From Liolophura sinensis (lineage: Eukaryota > Mollusca > Polyplacophora > Chitonida > Chitonidae), in contig NC_088306.1 in NCBI RefSeq assembly GCF_032854445.1, positions 15,371,386 through 15,435,385 of the forward strand: a stretch of 64,000 bases of DNA, read 5' to 3'. The notes below the pieces were generated by a model, which was given only the letters and a program-made list of their open reading frames with translations, was not told where the DNA came from and searched no databases. The translations under genes were made by a program, and so were the position numbers. Shown piece by piece: positions 12,707 to 26,500 of the stretch; position 1 is the first letter of the stretch, and each line of letters opens with the position of its first letter.

Positions 12707-15700
12707 TTACTCGGGTTCAACGTTCATTTCAGCTTCAAGCTGCTCACGCCTTTTCCTGGCCGACAGGTTGAGCTTACCTCCCCTTGCTGCATCGACTAGG
12801 TAGAGTAATACTGAGCCTATCAAAGCCACTGTCAACAAGAAAACATAACACAACAAGGCATGGGAATAGGTTCTCATGAAACAGGCTGAATTTCCACCCT
12901 GAAAAGTTTGATGTGTATATTTGTTTGACGGTTGATTAATAATGCATGGTTATAGGATAGTGGTCAGTTTTCTGGGTGGAGGAAACAGGAGGGCCCAGCG
13001 TAAGCCATGTAACTTTGGGAAGGTTACTGATGAGCTTTCCCTTACCTGAAATATGCACACCATACTGATGGAAGACAAGTACTCTTCAATGGCCACCCAT
13101 TAAATATATTTATACACATTTTTGGTTGTAAACAAGCTGGAAAATTGAATATTCATCATTTTTCATATACAATCTTTTATGAACTCTATGATACTGTATT
13201 TCACAATCGGTACCGGTATACAATTTCCAAACACATTAAGGCCTTAAAATACAGTAAGCTGAAATTCAGTCTTTTATGAATTCTGAAATAAGCTGAAATT
13301 CAGTCTTTTATGAATTTTTTATGGACCCAAAATAATCAGCCATCACTGAGTATTCACAGTCCTTTCAGAACTTACAGCACAGCCAGGCCAAGAAGAAGAC
13401 TTCCAGCAGAAGGTAACCTTTGGCATCTACAATCATTCCAGCCACAAGGGAGATAACTGCCAAGCCAAGGTTCTGAACAGACTGCATTCTGGGAACAGGA
13501 AGTGACATCACATGGTGAAAAATGTCCGATTATGTAATAACTGATTGATTGCAAGCAACACTGACTGGGCAAAAGTAACAGTATGCACTGTAGGAAAAAA
13601 TGAATGAAAAGTAATGCGACACTGCAAAAATTTTGTGGCCAAAAGAAGAACACAAAAAGACACAAAAATGATTGACGCAATACAAAACATAAAAAAAGCA
13701 CAGAATACATCTATCACTATACCCATGTCAAGCATGATATTACATTTAAGCTGATCATCTTTTTCTTTAGACACTGTGCATCATTAAACAGCATCACAGG
13801 TACTATATTAATATCTTATATGCACTGGTTCACTTTGTATTTACATTACCGTAAGTATTTACAAGTGCATAGAACTAAGTAAATACAAGAAAATTCACTC
13901 ACATGCCGTACACTGTCCCTAGTTGATGTTCTGGTACCATCTGTGCAGCCATTGGCCAAAGGGCGCTAGCAAGAACTGAATATGCCAATCCCATAGTGCT
14001 CTGGTAAAGGTTTTCAAGAATGCCACAAAAAAAAAAATGAACTGTGTTACCAACATATTATTTCATCAAAAAATGAAACAAAGGGTTCGTACACTTCAAA
14101 AATTTTAAGGCTTTTTCCAGACTTTTCCAGGCTCAACATACGATAAACAGTAGTTTCGTTCCTTCTGTACACTCTTCTAGGTTTAACTACAAAACCGCTG
14201 GTTTTCGGGGCTTTCAAGGCCTGGGAATGTTACTTTCAAATTTAAGGCTTTTTAAGGCTTTCTAAGTCACACATGAATCCTGATAAGAGTTCATTATTCG
14301 TACTGTAAAAACACAAATTGCTAGTTCTTTAAGGCTTTGAACAATTACATCTTTCTACAGAAGCCATCACCACAAGTAGTTCTGTGTCAACAAGAGCTGA
14401 TTTATTTATTCATCTATCCAACTGTTGTCTAACTCATGAATTCTTCACGATGGCAACCTGTTTTGTGGGTGAGGAGTACCCAAGGTAAATCATCAATCTT
14501 TCGTTATCCCATGTATGTGATATGCATGTATACAGTATGTTGTATTGGTGGAAGTCAATACGACAATGACTAACCTTATAAGTGGGAGAAACCAGAGTGC
14601 ACTGAGTAAACCACTATGCTTTTTGCGAATTCTCACACATGTGTGACATACATGTATACAGTATGTCACATTGGTGAAAGTCATGTGGTCTCCAGGGAAA
14701 TTCATGCAAGATGACATGATAGACCATTTATAAAAAGACAATGGGCTTTTACCTACTGTGTCCTACTTACCATAGATACATATGGATTGATGAAGGAAAA
14801 CGCCAGGAGACCATGGCAGCCAATGGTCACTAGCACACCCAGGCATACCCAAAAAATGTTTTTCCCTGTTTTGTCGATTAGAAAGCCAAAAACAGGGGAG
14901 GCAACTGCTGAGATGATGTACACCAAACTGTAAGGCAAATATTAACACATATTAGGCAATGTGACATATTCATTACCGGTACCAGATACTTTACATAAAG
15001 CCTAACAAAACAATTCAAACTCTTAAAATAAAATAAAAATAAACTTTTAACTTCACTACATCATTTATTACTAAGGCAACACCACTCAGAAAATATTTTA
15101 ATTGTTTTTGCATGATTTTCAGGATTGTCTAGACAGGACCACTGATGCCTATGTCTTTGCTTCCACATAGTGAGTCTAAGGGGAGGTAGATCAACATAGT
15201 GGGACTAAAGGGAGGTTACCCTAGTGTTGTCACCTGGAAACAACATATTCCTTCATCCTTTCATATCAAAAAAAAAAAAAAAAAAGAGAAAAGAATAAAA
15301 AGAAAGATCATGACTATATCACTGATTATTGATTGACTGATTGGTGCATAGGTGCATGAAACGATACAGGATCATGTTTTGTGTTGCTCTTAGTACATCC
15401 CATGTCTTTGTGAGAATTCCTTATTAGAAGTTGACCAAACACCTCAGGAAAAAAAACAAAACAAAAATCCAGGTGTATTTTCATTGCTCTTCCTAAATCA
15501 TCAGATTATTTTGTTGTCTTTTTTTTTAAGCTTACAAAATTTTGTTCAAAACTCACTTTAAAGTATCCCATTTCTAGCATTTCACAGTACAATAATGATT
15601 CTATTTTACTTACCTATTCACGTTATTAGCCAAGGATGGATCAAAATCGTACTTCATTTCAAAAAACACTCTGAAACAATTTACACAAGTAATAAGAATA

Positions 15701-18700
15701 CACATATATACAGAAACTGCAGTGAAATGATGTCAAATATAAATATAAAAACAAATACAGAATCTTGTGTGGGGGTCAAATTGTTTCACAATGACAAGAC
15801 ACCAATGTGGTCACCGTGAGTTCAAGTCCAGAGTCCGTTTAAAGGCTAAGCTATTTGTAAGTATCACAGTGACACACGTTTAAAACACATGTTGCCACGG
15901 CGATTACGATCAATGTAGGCTAGGATCACTTTGTGCAAGAGACCCCAACTTATACGGGCTTCCTCCATGTTCATATATGTGCTTGGGAAGGTGTTCCACC
16001 AACCTGCAAATGGTAGTTGGTTTCGGATTTTCTCCCACCATAATGCTGGCGGACATTGCATATATTTGTATGACATAGAACACTGATGAATTAAATACAT
16101 AAATAAATGACAAGAATATATAAAGGAGTCATGACATTTGTTAACTTAATACATGCTATAACTTGAGAATATTACATGATGCAAAATTGGAGATCAAATA
16201 CAATTCTTCCTTAAAAGAAGATGAGATGAACATGCACAACTTGAACAAAATTTTAAGGTCAGATTTTATACAGCTCTGGAGACGAATTTTGTTTTCAGGA
16301 TAGCATTCATTTTGCCGCAATGGCAAGAAGTAAATGCATTCTGATAGTAGAAATTTCTACGACAAATTTGACAAATGTTTTTCAGTAAATTCTCCTAGCC
16401 ACGTCATTGGGTAAATTTATGGAATATATGCAAAACGGAGATACTTGTACTTACAAACCCAAGCCAATGAAAGGGAAAATAGCCACATAGTATGCCACAC
16501 AGATCAAACATAGCAGCCATACTGTCAGAGGAAATGTCAGCACATCTCTGAACTGTATTACCTCCCCTGGAAATAAACAAATGCAATAGAAAAAGATACA
16601 GCTTGTTTCTTTTCGTCATATCACCATGTTGAACTCAAAGTCTAAATATTTGTAGTGCAGCCTCAATGAAACACATGATGAGGACACCAGACATGACACC
16701 CTGCCCAGCAATGGCCAAGTGTGCTAGTACCAAGACTACTGATATTAAAGTCAACCTCAAATTCTTTTTCTTTTACGCAGATTTTTACCTGATCCTTTTG
16801 CGTCCCTCTTCAGAATTCGGTCAGCTCTCTTGTCAAAATACCCCAGTGACAGCGCACAGAGCAAGGAGAATACACAGGTGCCTCCGCCTTACAAAACACC
16901 AAAACATATAGGTTACTCGTTACTCTTTCACAAGTACTTGTACATGATCAGATTTCTAGCCAGAAATCAGAAGGCTAATGGGTCCATCTAAATCGTCAGT
17001 CTTTTTGAAGGTTATAGTTGTTTGCTAATTCCTGTTTCAACTCATGCACTCAAAATTATTTTACTTCCAGCAAATTTGTGTCTGCATCAGGTTGGTCGAT
17101 TTTTCTGGTTCTTTTTCGTTTCCTCTTAATAATTTAGCACATTAGTTTAGGTCTTGGAAATACTCATCTGGCATACGCAAGGGGAGGACAAAAAATATTA
17201 CAGTTAAAAGTCTGGACAGCAGCTTTAAGCACAAAGTCCAACTTGTTTTCTTAAAGATATACTATATTCATGTTCAGAAATAAATTGTTTCAGTGTCCCA
17301 CCAAATTTCATATCCAGCTAAATGATGCGTACTAATGACTTGATTCATGTATTTATCTCACAGGTGTTTAACACAATTTTTAAGAATTAAACCTCAAGTC
17401 TCAACGACCCTGCACATTCAGCGGAGGAGAGCAAATGAAGGCCCCTTACCAATAAAAAGGACAATTCCTAAATTCGTGTAACCTTTGAAAGAAGTACTCA
17501 GTAAGTTGTAGATGGGAGACATGATATTCATGTTCACTGTGCTACCCTGAAATTGAAAAAAAAAATAGACTATCAGTTATACCAGTCTGTTGTGAGAGAA
17601 TACAACCAGATATTAGATCAAGATGATCAATATTTCAAAGGGCGAGTGGAAATAATGATCTCTAATACAAATTTATCACAATGAAGAACATTTTCTTGAT
17701 TAATACTGATTCTTCAGCCAATGCTTGCCGTGTTTTCACGGACACTTTGCCGCTATGACGATGGCAGCATGCACGAGGCCCGACTGGCATGAGTGGGACC
17801 TTTGGTTGAGTTGAGAGAAATATACCTGCCTCTGGTGAACTGCCAATTAGTCATTTTCGATTCAATTTGCAATGGTATGCAATTTAATTGTCTCAAAAAG
17901 ATGTTATGAGAAGTTTTTTCCCGATCTTGTTAGCTGCTGAATCATAAGAGTTCTTCTGAAAATGAAAGCATGAAAAGTTCTTGACTGATACATTGTCAAT
18001 GAGCATTGCCATTTGCTGGCATGTGCATCCCTGACTCCATAGGTATACAGACCCTGTAATTGTACAGAAAAAATGTCCAATGCTTGAGATTCCTCGTCTC
18101 TTCAGCGGACTGGCCAATAACAAGTCTGGAATTTTCTCTGAATTGTGGTAAATAAATATATGCATGCATGGTGTCTAATAAAATCATCTAATAGTCAATT
18201 AAGTTAATGGCAGTTAATATTGATAAATTTTATTTAATACAGTACACACTACAGTCAATGTCACATTTACCCCCTGTTAGTGAGATGTGTCTAAGGGTCT
18301 GTCCAAACAAGGTACTGTTTGATTCAAGTCAAAATTTAAAATCAAAATACAGTCCTGACTTTTTGGTCACTGTAGTCAAGGTCATGAGTCAGGCTGCGCT
18401 GATAACTCATCATGGCACTTATATAAGGTGCATGCAATTTCAACATTGGTGATTCAACTTATTTATTTATTTATTTCATTGGTGTTTTACGCCGTACTCA
18501 AGAATATTTCACTTATAAGACGGCGGCCAGCATTATGCTGGGAGGAAACCGGGCAGAGCCCGATGGAAATCCACAACCATCCGCAGGTTGTTGACAGACC
18601 TTCCCATGTACGGCCGGAGAGGAAGCCAGCATGAGCTGAGCTTGAACTCATATTGACCGCATTGGTGAAAGGCTCCTGGATTATTATGCTGCACTAGCGC

Positions 18701-21700
18701 GCTAACCACCTGAACCACGGAGGCACCCATTTGTGATTCAAAAGTACTGAGCTAACTTCAAGTGACAAATTTTGCTTGATTCTGAAGGATTCCTCCACAT
18801 TACAGGTTCACTTCACATCAATTTTTGTGAAGAATGATTAATTTCTTGTCAGCAAAACTATTGGCATTGAGGAATAATAATAATAATAATAATGGCTTTA
18901 TTTCAAGAGGGTAAAATACAATGCGTATACTCAGTCAACACTAGGTTGATCTACATTTGAAACAATATATTACATTGCATATGAGTTGGAAAACATGGTA
19001 ATTTGGATCGTGTAAACCACCTGCAACAAGATTTTGAAAACAATATATGTGTCTTTCATGTGCTCCTAAAAGTGCATTTTTAGAAGCAAAACTTTGGGTG
19101 AAATCAAGTAAATCAAGTTTCAAACTTGAATGAAAATGAGTTTTATTCTGGCTATAAATAAGACGCAAGTGGGAAGGTCTGCCAACAGCCTGCGGGTGGT
19201 CGTGGGTTTCCCCAGAGCTCTGCCCGGTTTTCACCCACCATAATGCTGGCCGCCGTCGTATAAGTCAAATGTTCTTGAGTACGGCATAAAACACCAATCA
19301 AATAAATAAAAATAAATAAGACAGAGATTTTCCAAAAAAATTAACACTCAGAGAAAACTAAGAAAGAAATTCCATGTTTTCTCTCAAGGCTGGTTGAGTT
19401 ACCCCCATCAAATTTATTCTTAATGATGATCCTGCTCTATCGGGGGTGCCTTTTACATGTAGTTGTGATGTGCATTACCTGTGATATGTACCCACAAAAG
19501 GAGGCTACTGAATCTACAGCTTACCACTCGGGAGAAACTGAGCTGGAGTCCGAACACCATGTTGAGTTCCTTCCCCTTGAACCACTTTACAGCATAGGTA
19601 TTTTGAGCCACGGCCAGGGATTCACCACCAATGCTATGAAATATTTACATAGGGTACACGAAAATAAACATATAAGAAAACCTACAAAACAAAAACTAAT
19701 AGAAAGCCACAGACTTCAGTATACATAATTTTTCCTGGAAGTACAATACAAACAATAAACAGCTTTGAATTTCCATAAATTTAGAAATAATCGACAAAAG
19801 TTTATTTCCTTTTAAAATTATCAAAATGTAAAAAGAAAATCCATGAAATAACGCCCGCTCACCTAACCCCACCCGCATACAAGACACACATGTGGGATAA
19901 AAAAATTGAACTCATGCGAAACGTCACTGTCACTCTTCATCTCATGAACACTGTAATATCATTTCGCAAAATCCTATATACTGATTTTGTCCATGACTAG
20001 GTTTCTCATTTTGTCCAAAGATGTTTTGTTTTTCATTTGGGAGACTATATCATTATATCACAGGAATTATATCATACTGACAAAATGTAACTTTCCGAAT
20101 CAAAAGTAATACTTTATGACCTTATTTATTTGCCACTGAAAATGAACGTGTTGGGCAAACACAATACTGTCTTTGTGAGGTTTTCATCATTGCAGTTGTT
20201 CACGAACAAAGTCACTCACCCGAATACAAATCTTCCCACACACATCAACCAGTAGAGGTTAAAAAAGGCGCCAGAAGCAAAAATGACCTGTAAATCAAAA
20301 AAGCAATGACACATTAAAATCACTTCCAAGGCTTAGTATCTAGCAGCAATCTTCCGCAGTTAACAGATTATTCCTTTCCCATCATTCAGCTACACAATCC
20401 ACTATACATGCCTGACCAGCTTTCCGAAAAAAACATAGTTTCAATTCAACATTTAAACACTGACATTTCTTAACTAATATCCTTCACAGTTGATGTCAAC
20501 TGTCCAATAATATTTTGTGTATATTTTTTTCCTGTCTACCGGGCATTTCGGCCATATGATTGCCTCTCTGATAACTGTGTCACAAAGCTGTCTTAAAGGA
20601 GAATGAAGCTTCATTTCTCAGTGGGTGATCGAGTAAAGAATGAAGAGATAGGCCACGGATATTATGAGTGTACTGCAATCATGGTGGGAAAACACTATGT
20701 ATTACTTGTGAATTTAAATCCATGTGAAATTTCACCTTAGGCACTAAGTGATATTTCATAGTAGTCGTTTATAATGTTAAAGAATTAGGGTATGCTGTAC
20801 AGCATTGACATGCAGCCATCTTAGGGTTATTTACTCCAGTACCATTCTATGCCATATAGTGGATACATGAAACACTTTTTTTAATTTTTTAATATGCAGT
20901 TTAGAATGAGTAACACTAGTAAAACATATACATGTCACAGTGCCAATATAATTCTCAGGTTACTTTTTTTTTTGGCGCGAGGAAAGGTGGGTAGAAATGG
21001 TTTACAGTGGTTTTCTAGAAGCCTCAGAGGTCAGTAACGAATACCAGGCAGGCACTCTAACCATTATGCCAGAGACACAGTTAAAGAGAGATAATATAGT
21101 ATTATTTGTACTGTAATTCTCAACCTTTTCGCATGTTTGCATACTGTTTATTCAAATATATTCAGAAGTCTATATTCTGTGTTGACTGATATAATTATAC
21201 TCTTTGTGACACCCTGAAAATGGCGAATCGAAACAATGTACTTGTCTCCGAAATCAATGTACATAAATTACATTGAAAGTTCTTCTTTAAAATGCAAAAG
21301 TTTCACCAATTAGAGTACATGTATAATGAGCCTCAGCTTTATAGCATGATACACGTACCTGCCCACATGTTACAAAGATGGAGAAAATGATGGCTCCCAG
21401 ACGAACACCAAACACTTTGTCGATGAGAAGCCCACCAAAAAAGCAGAGTATGACGTTAGGCCACGAGTACCAGGAATAAAAGGCCATGAACTGCCCCACC
21501 CCGATATCCAGGTCCTTTATCATGTTATCCTGTAACGCTGCTGGGTTGTCATAGCAAAAATAGCTCCCTGAACAAGAAAATGTTAACATTTACTAACAAA
21601 TGCACATATATTATATTCATTTATATCTTTGGTGCCCAGATCACACCAATTTTAGTTTCGTATTTTACGGTGAGCTGAACCTAAGAAAATCTAAAAAGGG

Positions 21701-23073
21701 AATAAAAAAAAATTAAAAATTTACTTTATCTGATTTTTCCGTTTTTACTGATTTTTCTAATTTTCAAAGCTTTTTTTTTTATCACATAAACATGTCTTTA
21801 ACAGGAACAACTGATGGAAGAGCCCATATTTCCCACAAAAATATATGATTTTCCATCTCAATTTTTACTTTAAAACCCTCCTTCAACATTGAAAATAGAT
21901 TCATTCTGCCTTTAAAACAAAAATTTAAATTGGTCAGGCCCTATATTATATTGTATCTGAACACGTGACCTCAATGGTCAAGAGCCTGACAATCGCAGTG
22001 AGCCCGGGATTTCCCCATCTGAGCCAGCTGACAGATTGGTATTTAATATTGCAGGATGCAGAATCTTTGCTGGTATGAGAAACAGACCAGTCCAGGAGCC
22101 ATATATGCTTGTATGTAGGCACGTCAGGGTAACTGCCATGAAGTTTAGCTGTTATATGGCATATTTATTGAAGTGTGACCCAAGAAATTCTCCATTCTCA
22201 GCCACATGGCGTGGATTCTGTTTCCTACATACTTTCTTTCTCTGGTGCTTACCCAAGGATCCATGAATAGACAGCCTAAATTCCCAATTCCTAACTCTTT
22301 ACGTTTCCATCCATCAGCGCATATAGAAAATAGGAGAGCTACATGCAGTGGTAAATTTACCCTGATGGAAGAAATTAATGGCTGACAGAGATTTAAGCTA
22401 TTCTAACCATAGCTACTTGGCTTTAGCTGACCATGAAGTTTATTACAACGGCAATATACTGTGTGCATGCAGCTGTGGTTGAGAGATAGGCATAGGGTTT
22501 CAGTAACATCACTTCTCTACCCTATGTACTATGTAATGTGTATTATATATATAACTCAATGTTTGTGTGGCAATTCAAACTCACACAATGTAGTCTAACA
22601 AATAAGGTACCAGTTTCCAAGAAATTTTGTAATATTACATTTCATTATAATCAGTTTTATCATTTATTTTACAGCTTACTGGTACTCACATTAAGTAAGA
22701 ATTAAGACTAAACTTTTAAAAAACTATTATTATGTCACTTACAAGAGTTATTCGTATATAGCTACGGTACTGATGGTAACAAGTCTATTTTCGTAATCAG
22801 TCAAACATCAGTTTGAACAAGATAAGCCAATGCCTGTAAATCTCAAGTTTGGTGTCTTAAAACAACTTCATTTAAGTTAACAGTTTGAAGTTTGCTCTCT
22901 CAAACTTCAAAGCACTCACCGAAACTTAACAGACACATGATGATCAAAATCAGATATCTGTGTAGCATCCTCCGTGGATTGCAGGGCAAAGTAGCCCCGC
23001 ATCCCGTTAGCTCTTCTTCTTCCGAATCATCCCCGATCTTATTCAGAAGAGGAGTCTTTTCCTCACTCCCCAT
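12707..23073 (-). CDS. MFSD1: MFSD1, lysosomal major facilitator superfamily transporter (complete, 12 coding exons)
   Basis: Polytopic transporter; vertebrate MFSD1 is a lysosomal dipeptide carrier that works with the accessory protein GLMP (family knowledge). Coding exons on the minus strand: 23073-22920, 21567-21359, 20287-20220, 19633-19525, 17546-17450, 16881-16789, 16566-16455, 15670-15614, 14927-14771, 14000-13903, 13488-13376, 12828-12707. All introns are GT-AG and phases join without a break, giving 1389 nt (462 aa plus TAA); the human protein is about 465 aa. The N-terminus has an acidic dileucine signal (EEKTPLL, residues 4-10), the usual lysosomal sorting motif of the family. Recognisable blocks are GSYFCYDNPAALQ (52-64), the motif-A-like loop GGLLIDKVFGVR (96-107), GIGGESLAVAQNTYAV after residue 143, and the second motif-A-like loop GFLIDKTGKN (314-323). 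The start ATG has A at -3 and G at +4. It is divergent to BAP18. Introns carry SINE copies. Exon borders were read by eye. Confidence 0.95.
15787..16109 (+). mobile_element. SINE A split by a palindromic element
   Basis: SINE head piece 15787-15832 (accaatgtggtcaccgtgag...ccag) and SINE body/tail 15955-16109 (cttcctccatg... ccaccataatgctggc ... aaatacataaataaa). The interruption (about 15833-15954) belongs to the foldback family seen at 36645-36768 and 58388-58580. Confidence 0.65.
18458..18729 (-). mobile_element. Full-length SINE A with 12 bp target duplication
   Basis: Reference-quality copy: cggaggcaccc end, A-box region ttagcgcgct, B-box region, middle, and (AAAT)n tail. Flanks ttggtgattcaa (18446-18457) and tttgtgattcaa (18730-18741) are a target duplication with one mismatch. 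Lies in MFSD1 intron 4. Confidence 0.92.
18884..18894. repeat. (AAT)n short microsatellite
   Basis: taataataataataa run in MFSD1 intron 4. Confidence 0.7.
19165..19311 (+). mobile_element. 5'-truncated SINE A with target duplication
   Basis: Body from gtgggaaggtctgcc to the (aaat)n tail; flanked by ataaataagac at 19154-19164 and 19312-19322. The right copy merges with the A-rich tail, so part of this match could be chance. Confidence 0.8.
21010..21085 (-). mobile_element. Possible third tRNA-derived SINE head
   Basis: Read on the minus strand, tggcataatggttagagtgc followed by ctgcctggtattcgttactgacc looks like a tRNA A box and anticodon arm. No cloverleaf closes and no tail was recognised. 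Confidence 0.35.
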
Positions 23074-23508
23074 CTTAAGTTTTGCCTTCCTTTATTACCA
23101 GGTGACAGTCTAGTCAGATGGCGAAATGTCACGAGACTCAACGACCGCCGACCTTAATGAGGTCATTTAGTACAATATGCTCTAACACAAAATTTTTCCT
23201 AAGACGTAAATCATGTAACGATTTAACATTTGCTAAAAAATCAATGAAAGCATTAGAGGAATATTTTTCTTGTCAATCTTGAGAAAACATACAATTTACC
23301 GGATGGATTTACTGCCAAAGATTTGGGTTGGAGGCAACAAAACAAAACTCTGGACTTCCGCCGTTCTCTCGCCATGAACTTCCGCGGGAAGAAAGAAAGG
23401 AAAGATTATTTGAAATATTTCAATTTATGCTCTTGTATTTCAGCATATATTTTGTTGCTTTTTATTGCTTGATGACCTGAGTGTCTTGTTCTTACAAAGG
23501 AATCCACA
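23074..23508. promoter_or_regulatory. Candidate bidirectional promoter between MFSD1 and BAP18
   Basis: The 435 bp between the two divergent start codons must hold both 5' UTRs and probably both core promoters. It is richer in CpG than the flanking introns (runs such as cgaccgccgacc near 23140 and ttccgcgggaag near 23380). No TATA box is obvious. An upstream ATG at 23374 opens a 32-codon ORF ending TGA at 23470-23472, before the BAP18 start. Transcription start sites cannot be placed from sequence alone. Confidence 0.6.
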
Positions 23509-26500
23509 ATGAGTTCTGCAAGCAAGGTAAAAATGAACTTGCTGTGTGTGAATAATCGTAGAGTAGTTTTATCATGTTATGTTTAATCGTAGAGATTATG
23601 GAGTGTCCAGTTTTCGTTAGATACTGTATTATCAACGGCCAACATAAAGAATGAATAATTTAATATTCATGCTCTTTGATTTATGCCTTCTGTTATTGTA
23701 TACTATTTGTCCTTGTATTCATGTCCGTTTAAATGATGGTTGGAATTTGAAAATGGAGATGAAATAATCACTGCCCAGCGGATGGCTTTGTGGATAATCG
23801 CGGCTGTTATCTTTTAATATGGGATTAGGTGAAGATCACAGCCTAGGAGTCTTCCAAGTTTAAATATTGGTATTTAAGAGCAGCTCAGTGCAGAGAAACT
23901 CTGGGCAACAAATATCTTTGCGAAATGAACCAGTGAGTTCTCAGGACTTCCGTGTGGGGGCGCTTGCCTATATGCCAGAAGTTGGGGTTAGAACATTGGC
24001 AGCACACGGTCTTCACGCATGAGCATTGGGCGAATGGGGTGTTTTGTAACCCCAACTGCTGGCATATGTGCGAGCACCCCCACGTGGAACTCCTGAGAAC
24101 GCCTACATATCTCATAGGCCCTATACATACATTAACCAGGCAAAACTTCAATAAATTATGTTCACCAACACATTCTCTGTTCCTCTGCCAATTTTTTCCA
24201 CATTCTGTAGCCTTTACGGCCAGTAAATCCAAGATAATTTACAGTTGTGACTTAAACACAAATGCCATGTCTACATCATGACTTAATGAACCTTAATAAA
24301 ATTTTGACAAACAAAGTCTTCTGCAGCTCTTCTCCGTTCATGCTTTCACTCTTACCGGGATTGCTGCCAATCACACACGTTCTAGACATCGCCCCGAGAA
24401 CATCTGAACAAACAAGAGCCTTCCTCGCTTCATCCTCTTGGAATTGTTGGTGGTGATTTGTTACCCTTCAATAATCTGTCTCTGTGCATCAGTGTTTGTC
24501 GGCAGTGTTTGTGTCTCTCCGGATGTTCTTGGGCCACTGTTCTTTTGGAAACGCTTTAATTTTTTCACATAGTTTTGACTTCTTTCTCTGCACCATGCCG
24601 TTAGGCCTATTACAATATCTGCCGCAAATTTTAGACAGAATATTTGGACTATAAAAAACAAGATGGTTACATCACTATGATTTGATCAACTGGCTGTCAG
24701 TTCTGACAGACAGAAAGCCATGTTACTGTGGAGGTGCGAATTTGCAATTACTGAAGGCTATGGAGCAGAATGACAAACCCAAATTAAGTTTGAAATGTAA
24801 AAAAGGGGATATCTTCTGCATCCAGTCCATTCTAATTTGTTAATTACTCCCAGAGTATCAGTGTTTCATGTAAGAAAGAAAAAAAAGGCAAAAAAAAAAC
24901 TTGCATGTTATTTTTTGTTACCATACTTGGTAAGGGGAAGATATGCGCTATTCAGGCATGTACATACTATAATGGATAAAACCATACCTGCCTTGTCCAA
25001 ATTAAGTGGTGGGAGGATGACCCATTGACTTTTCCCACACCCAGTTGGAAGAAAACCAAATACCCTTGTATTGGAAAGTATGGTCGTGATTGCATCCATC
25101 TGTGGTCTTTTCAAAATATCTGGTATGTCATGCTTCTGCTTAACCCTCTCTGAATGGACAACCGCTGCTACGTACACACCCCTTGCCAAGTCAGTATTTA
25201 AAAACATGGCAGCACGTTTCAGCCTGCTCAATGTGACTCTATTTTCGAAACTTTGCTAAGATTTACAGGAGAATGGTGGTATAAAGACAAGTGCCGATAG
25301 AGGCTAAATGTGCGTAAATGTAGCTCTTTGTAAGCATTATACTGGTATAGGGTCCACATAGCTCTCAGGCTAAGGGTTGCCAACAGTCCCTGAGTAACAG
25401 TATATATTAGCCACCCTTAGATGGAGGTTTCGGGCCTTTATTTTGGACTGCTACCACCGTTCAGAAAGCACTCAATGCCATAGATTGGTGCTGCGGCTGT
25501 GAATCCCGTCAACAAAGTATAAAGAGAGATGTTGAAGTAGCCAGCTGAGACTTACACAGTAGATAGTTGACCAAGTCAAACGCTCCAGTGCTGTTATTCG
25601 TTGACCATAGGCCAGGAGGCAGGTGGCAGGTGGCAGAGTGAGATGAGTGTATGAAATCAAACGTGACACACAATAAGCTTCTTTGGTCCCTAACAAGCCG
25701 TATGAAAACCCGCAATTTGACCTACAGTACTTCTGTGGCTCCATATCGTTCTGTTTTTGACGCTAGCATTGTGAGAGTGGGTGATGTCAAGTGGAGCTAA
25801 TAGCATTTACTGTTGGATCAGTACACCTGGTCCATTTTTTTCTCAATCCATATAAACTATAAAAAAAATTAAAAAAAAACGCAGAGAAAGTTCGATATGA
25901 ATCCAGAGCCAACTTGTGGGCAATTATTTTCTAGGTGAATGCACTGATATATTAATTTAATGAACACATTCTTTCAATTTATTTCAGGTAGGAGAAATTT
26001 TCACTGCGGCTGGTTCAGCATTCAGCAAACTGGGAGAACTAACCATGCAGCTGCATCCGTCAGCTGAACCGACCCCTTCAAGGTGTGCATGTTGTATAGC
26101 CTATCTGGGTGACAGACTAGGGGCTCGTAGAAGTTTGGATATGGTGGTATTTGGTCCCTCAATTAAATGTAAAGGCGAATTTTCGGGTGATATTTATTCA
26201 GTTGGAGTGGTTTTTGAAAGAAATGTTCAAAATGTACATAGCCTGAATTTGAACATCTTTAAAGTTCTGCGAATCTCTTGAGTTATCTCCCTTGTATGCT
26301 AATGTTTACAGCCAGCTGTGTTGATTAAACTGTAATAAGAGGGTAATTGTTTGGAAGCGAAGGGATGTATGGAATTAATGATGACAAACAGGAAGCATCT
26401 TTGGTCTCTGCCATTATTCTCACAAATAATTCTAACCTACCTATGTGACTCCAGATTGTTCTGTTTTTGACAGTAGTGTAGCGCAAGTGACTTTGACCAC

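Noticed and set aside
23885..24281. Facing ORFs of 115 and 109 codons
   Set aside because: They are mirror images generated by the palindromic element in BAP18 intron 1.
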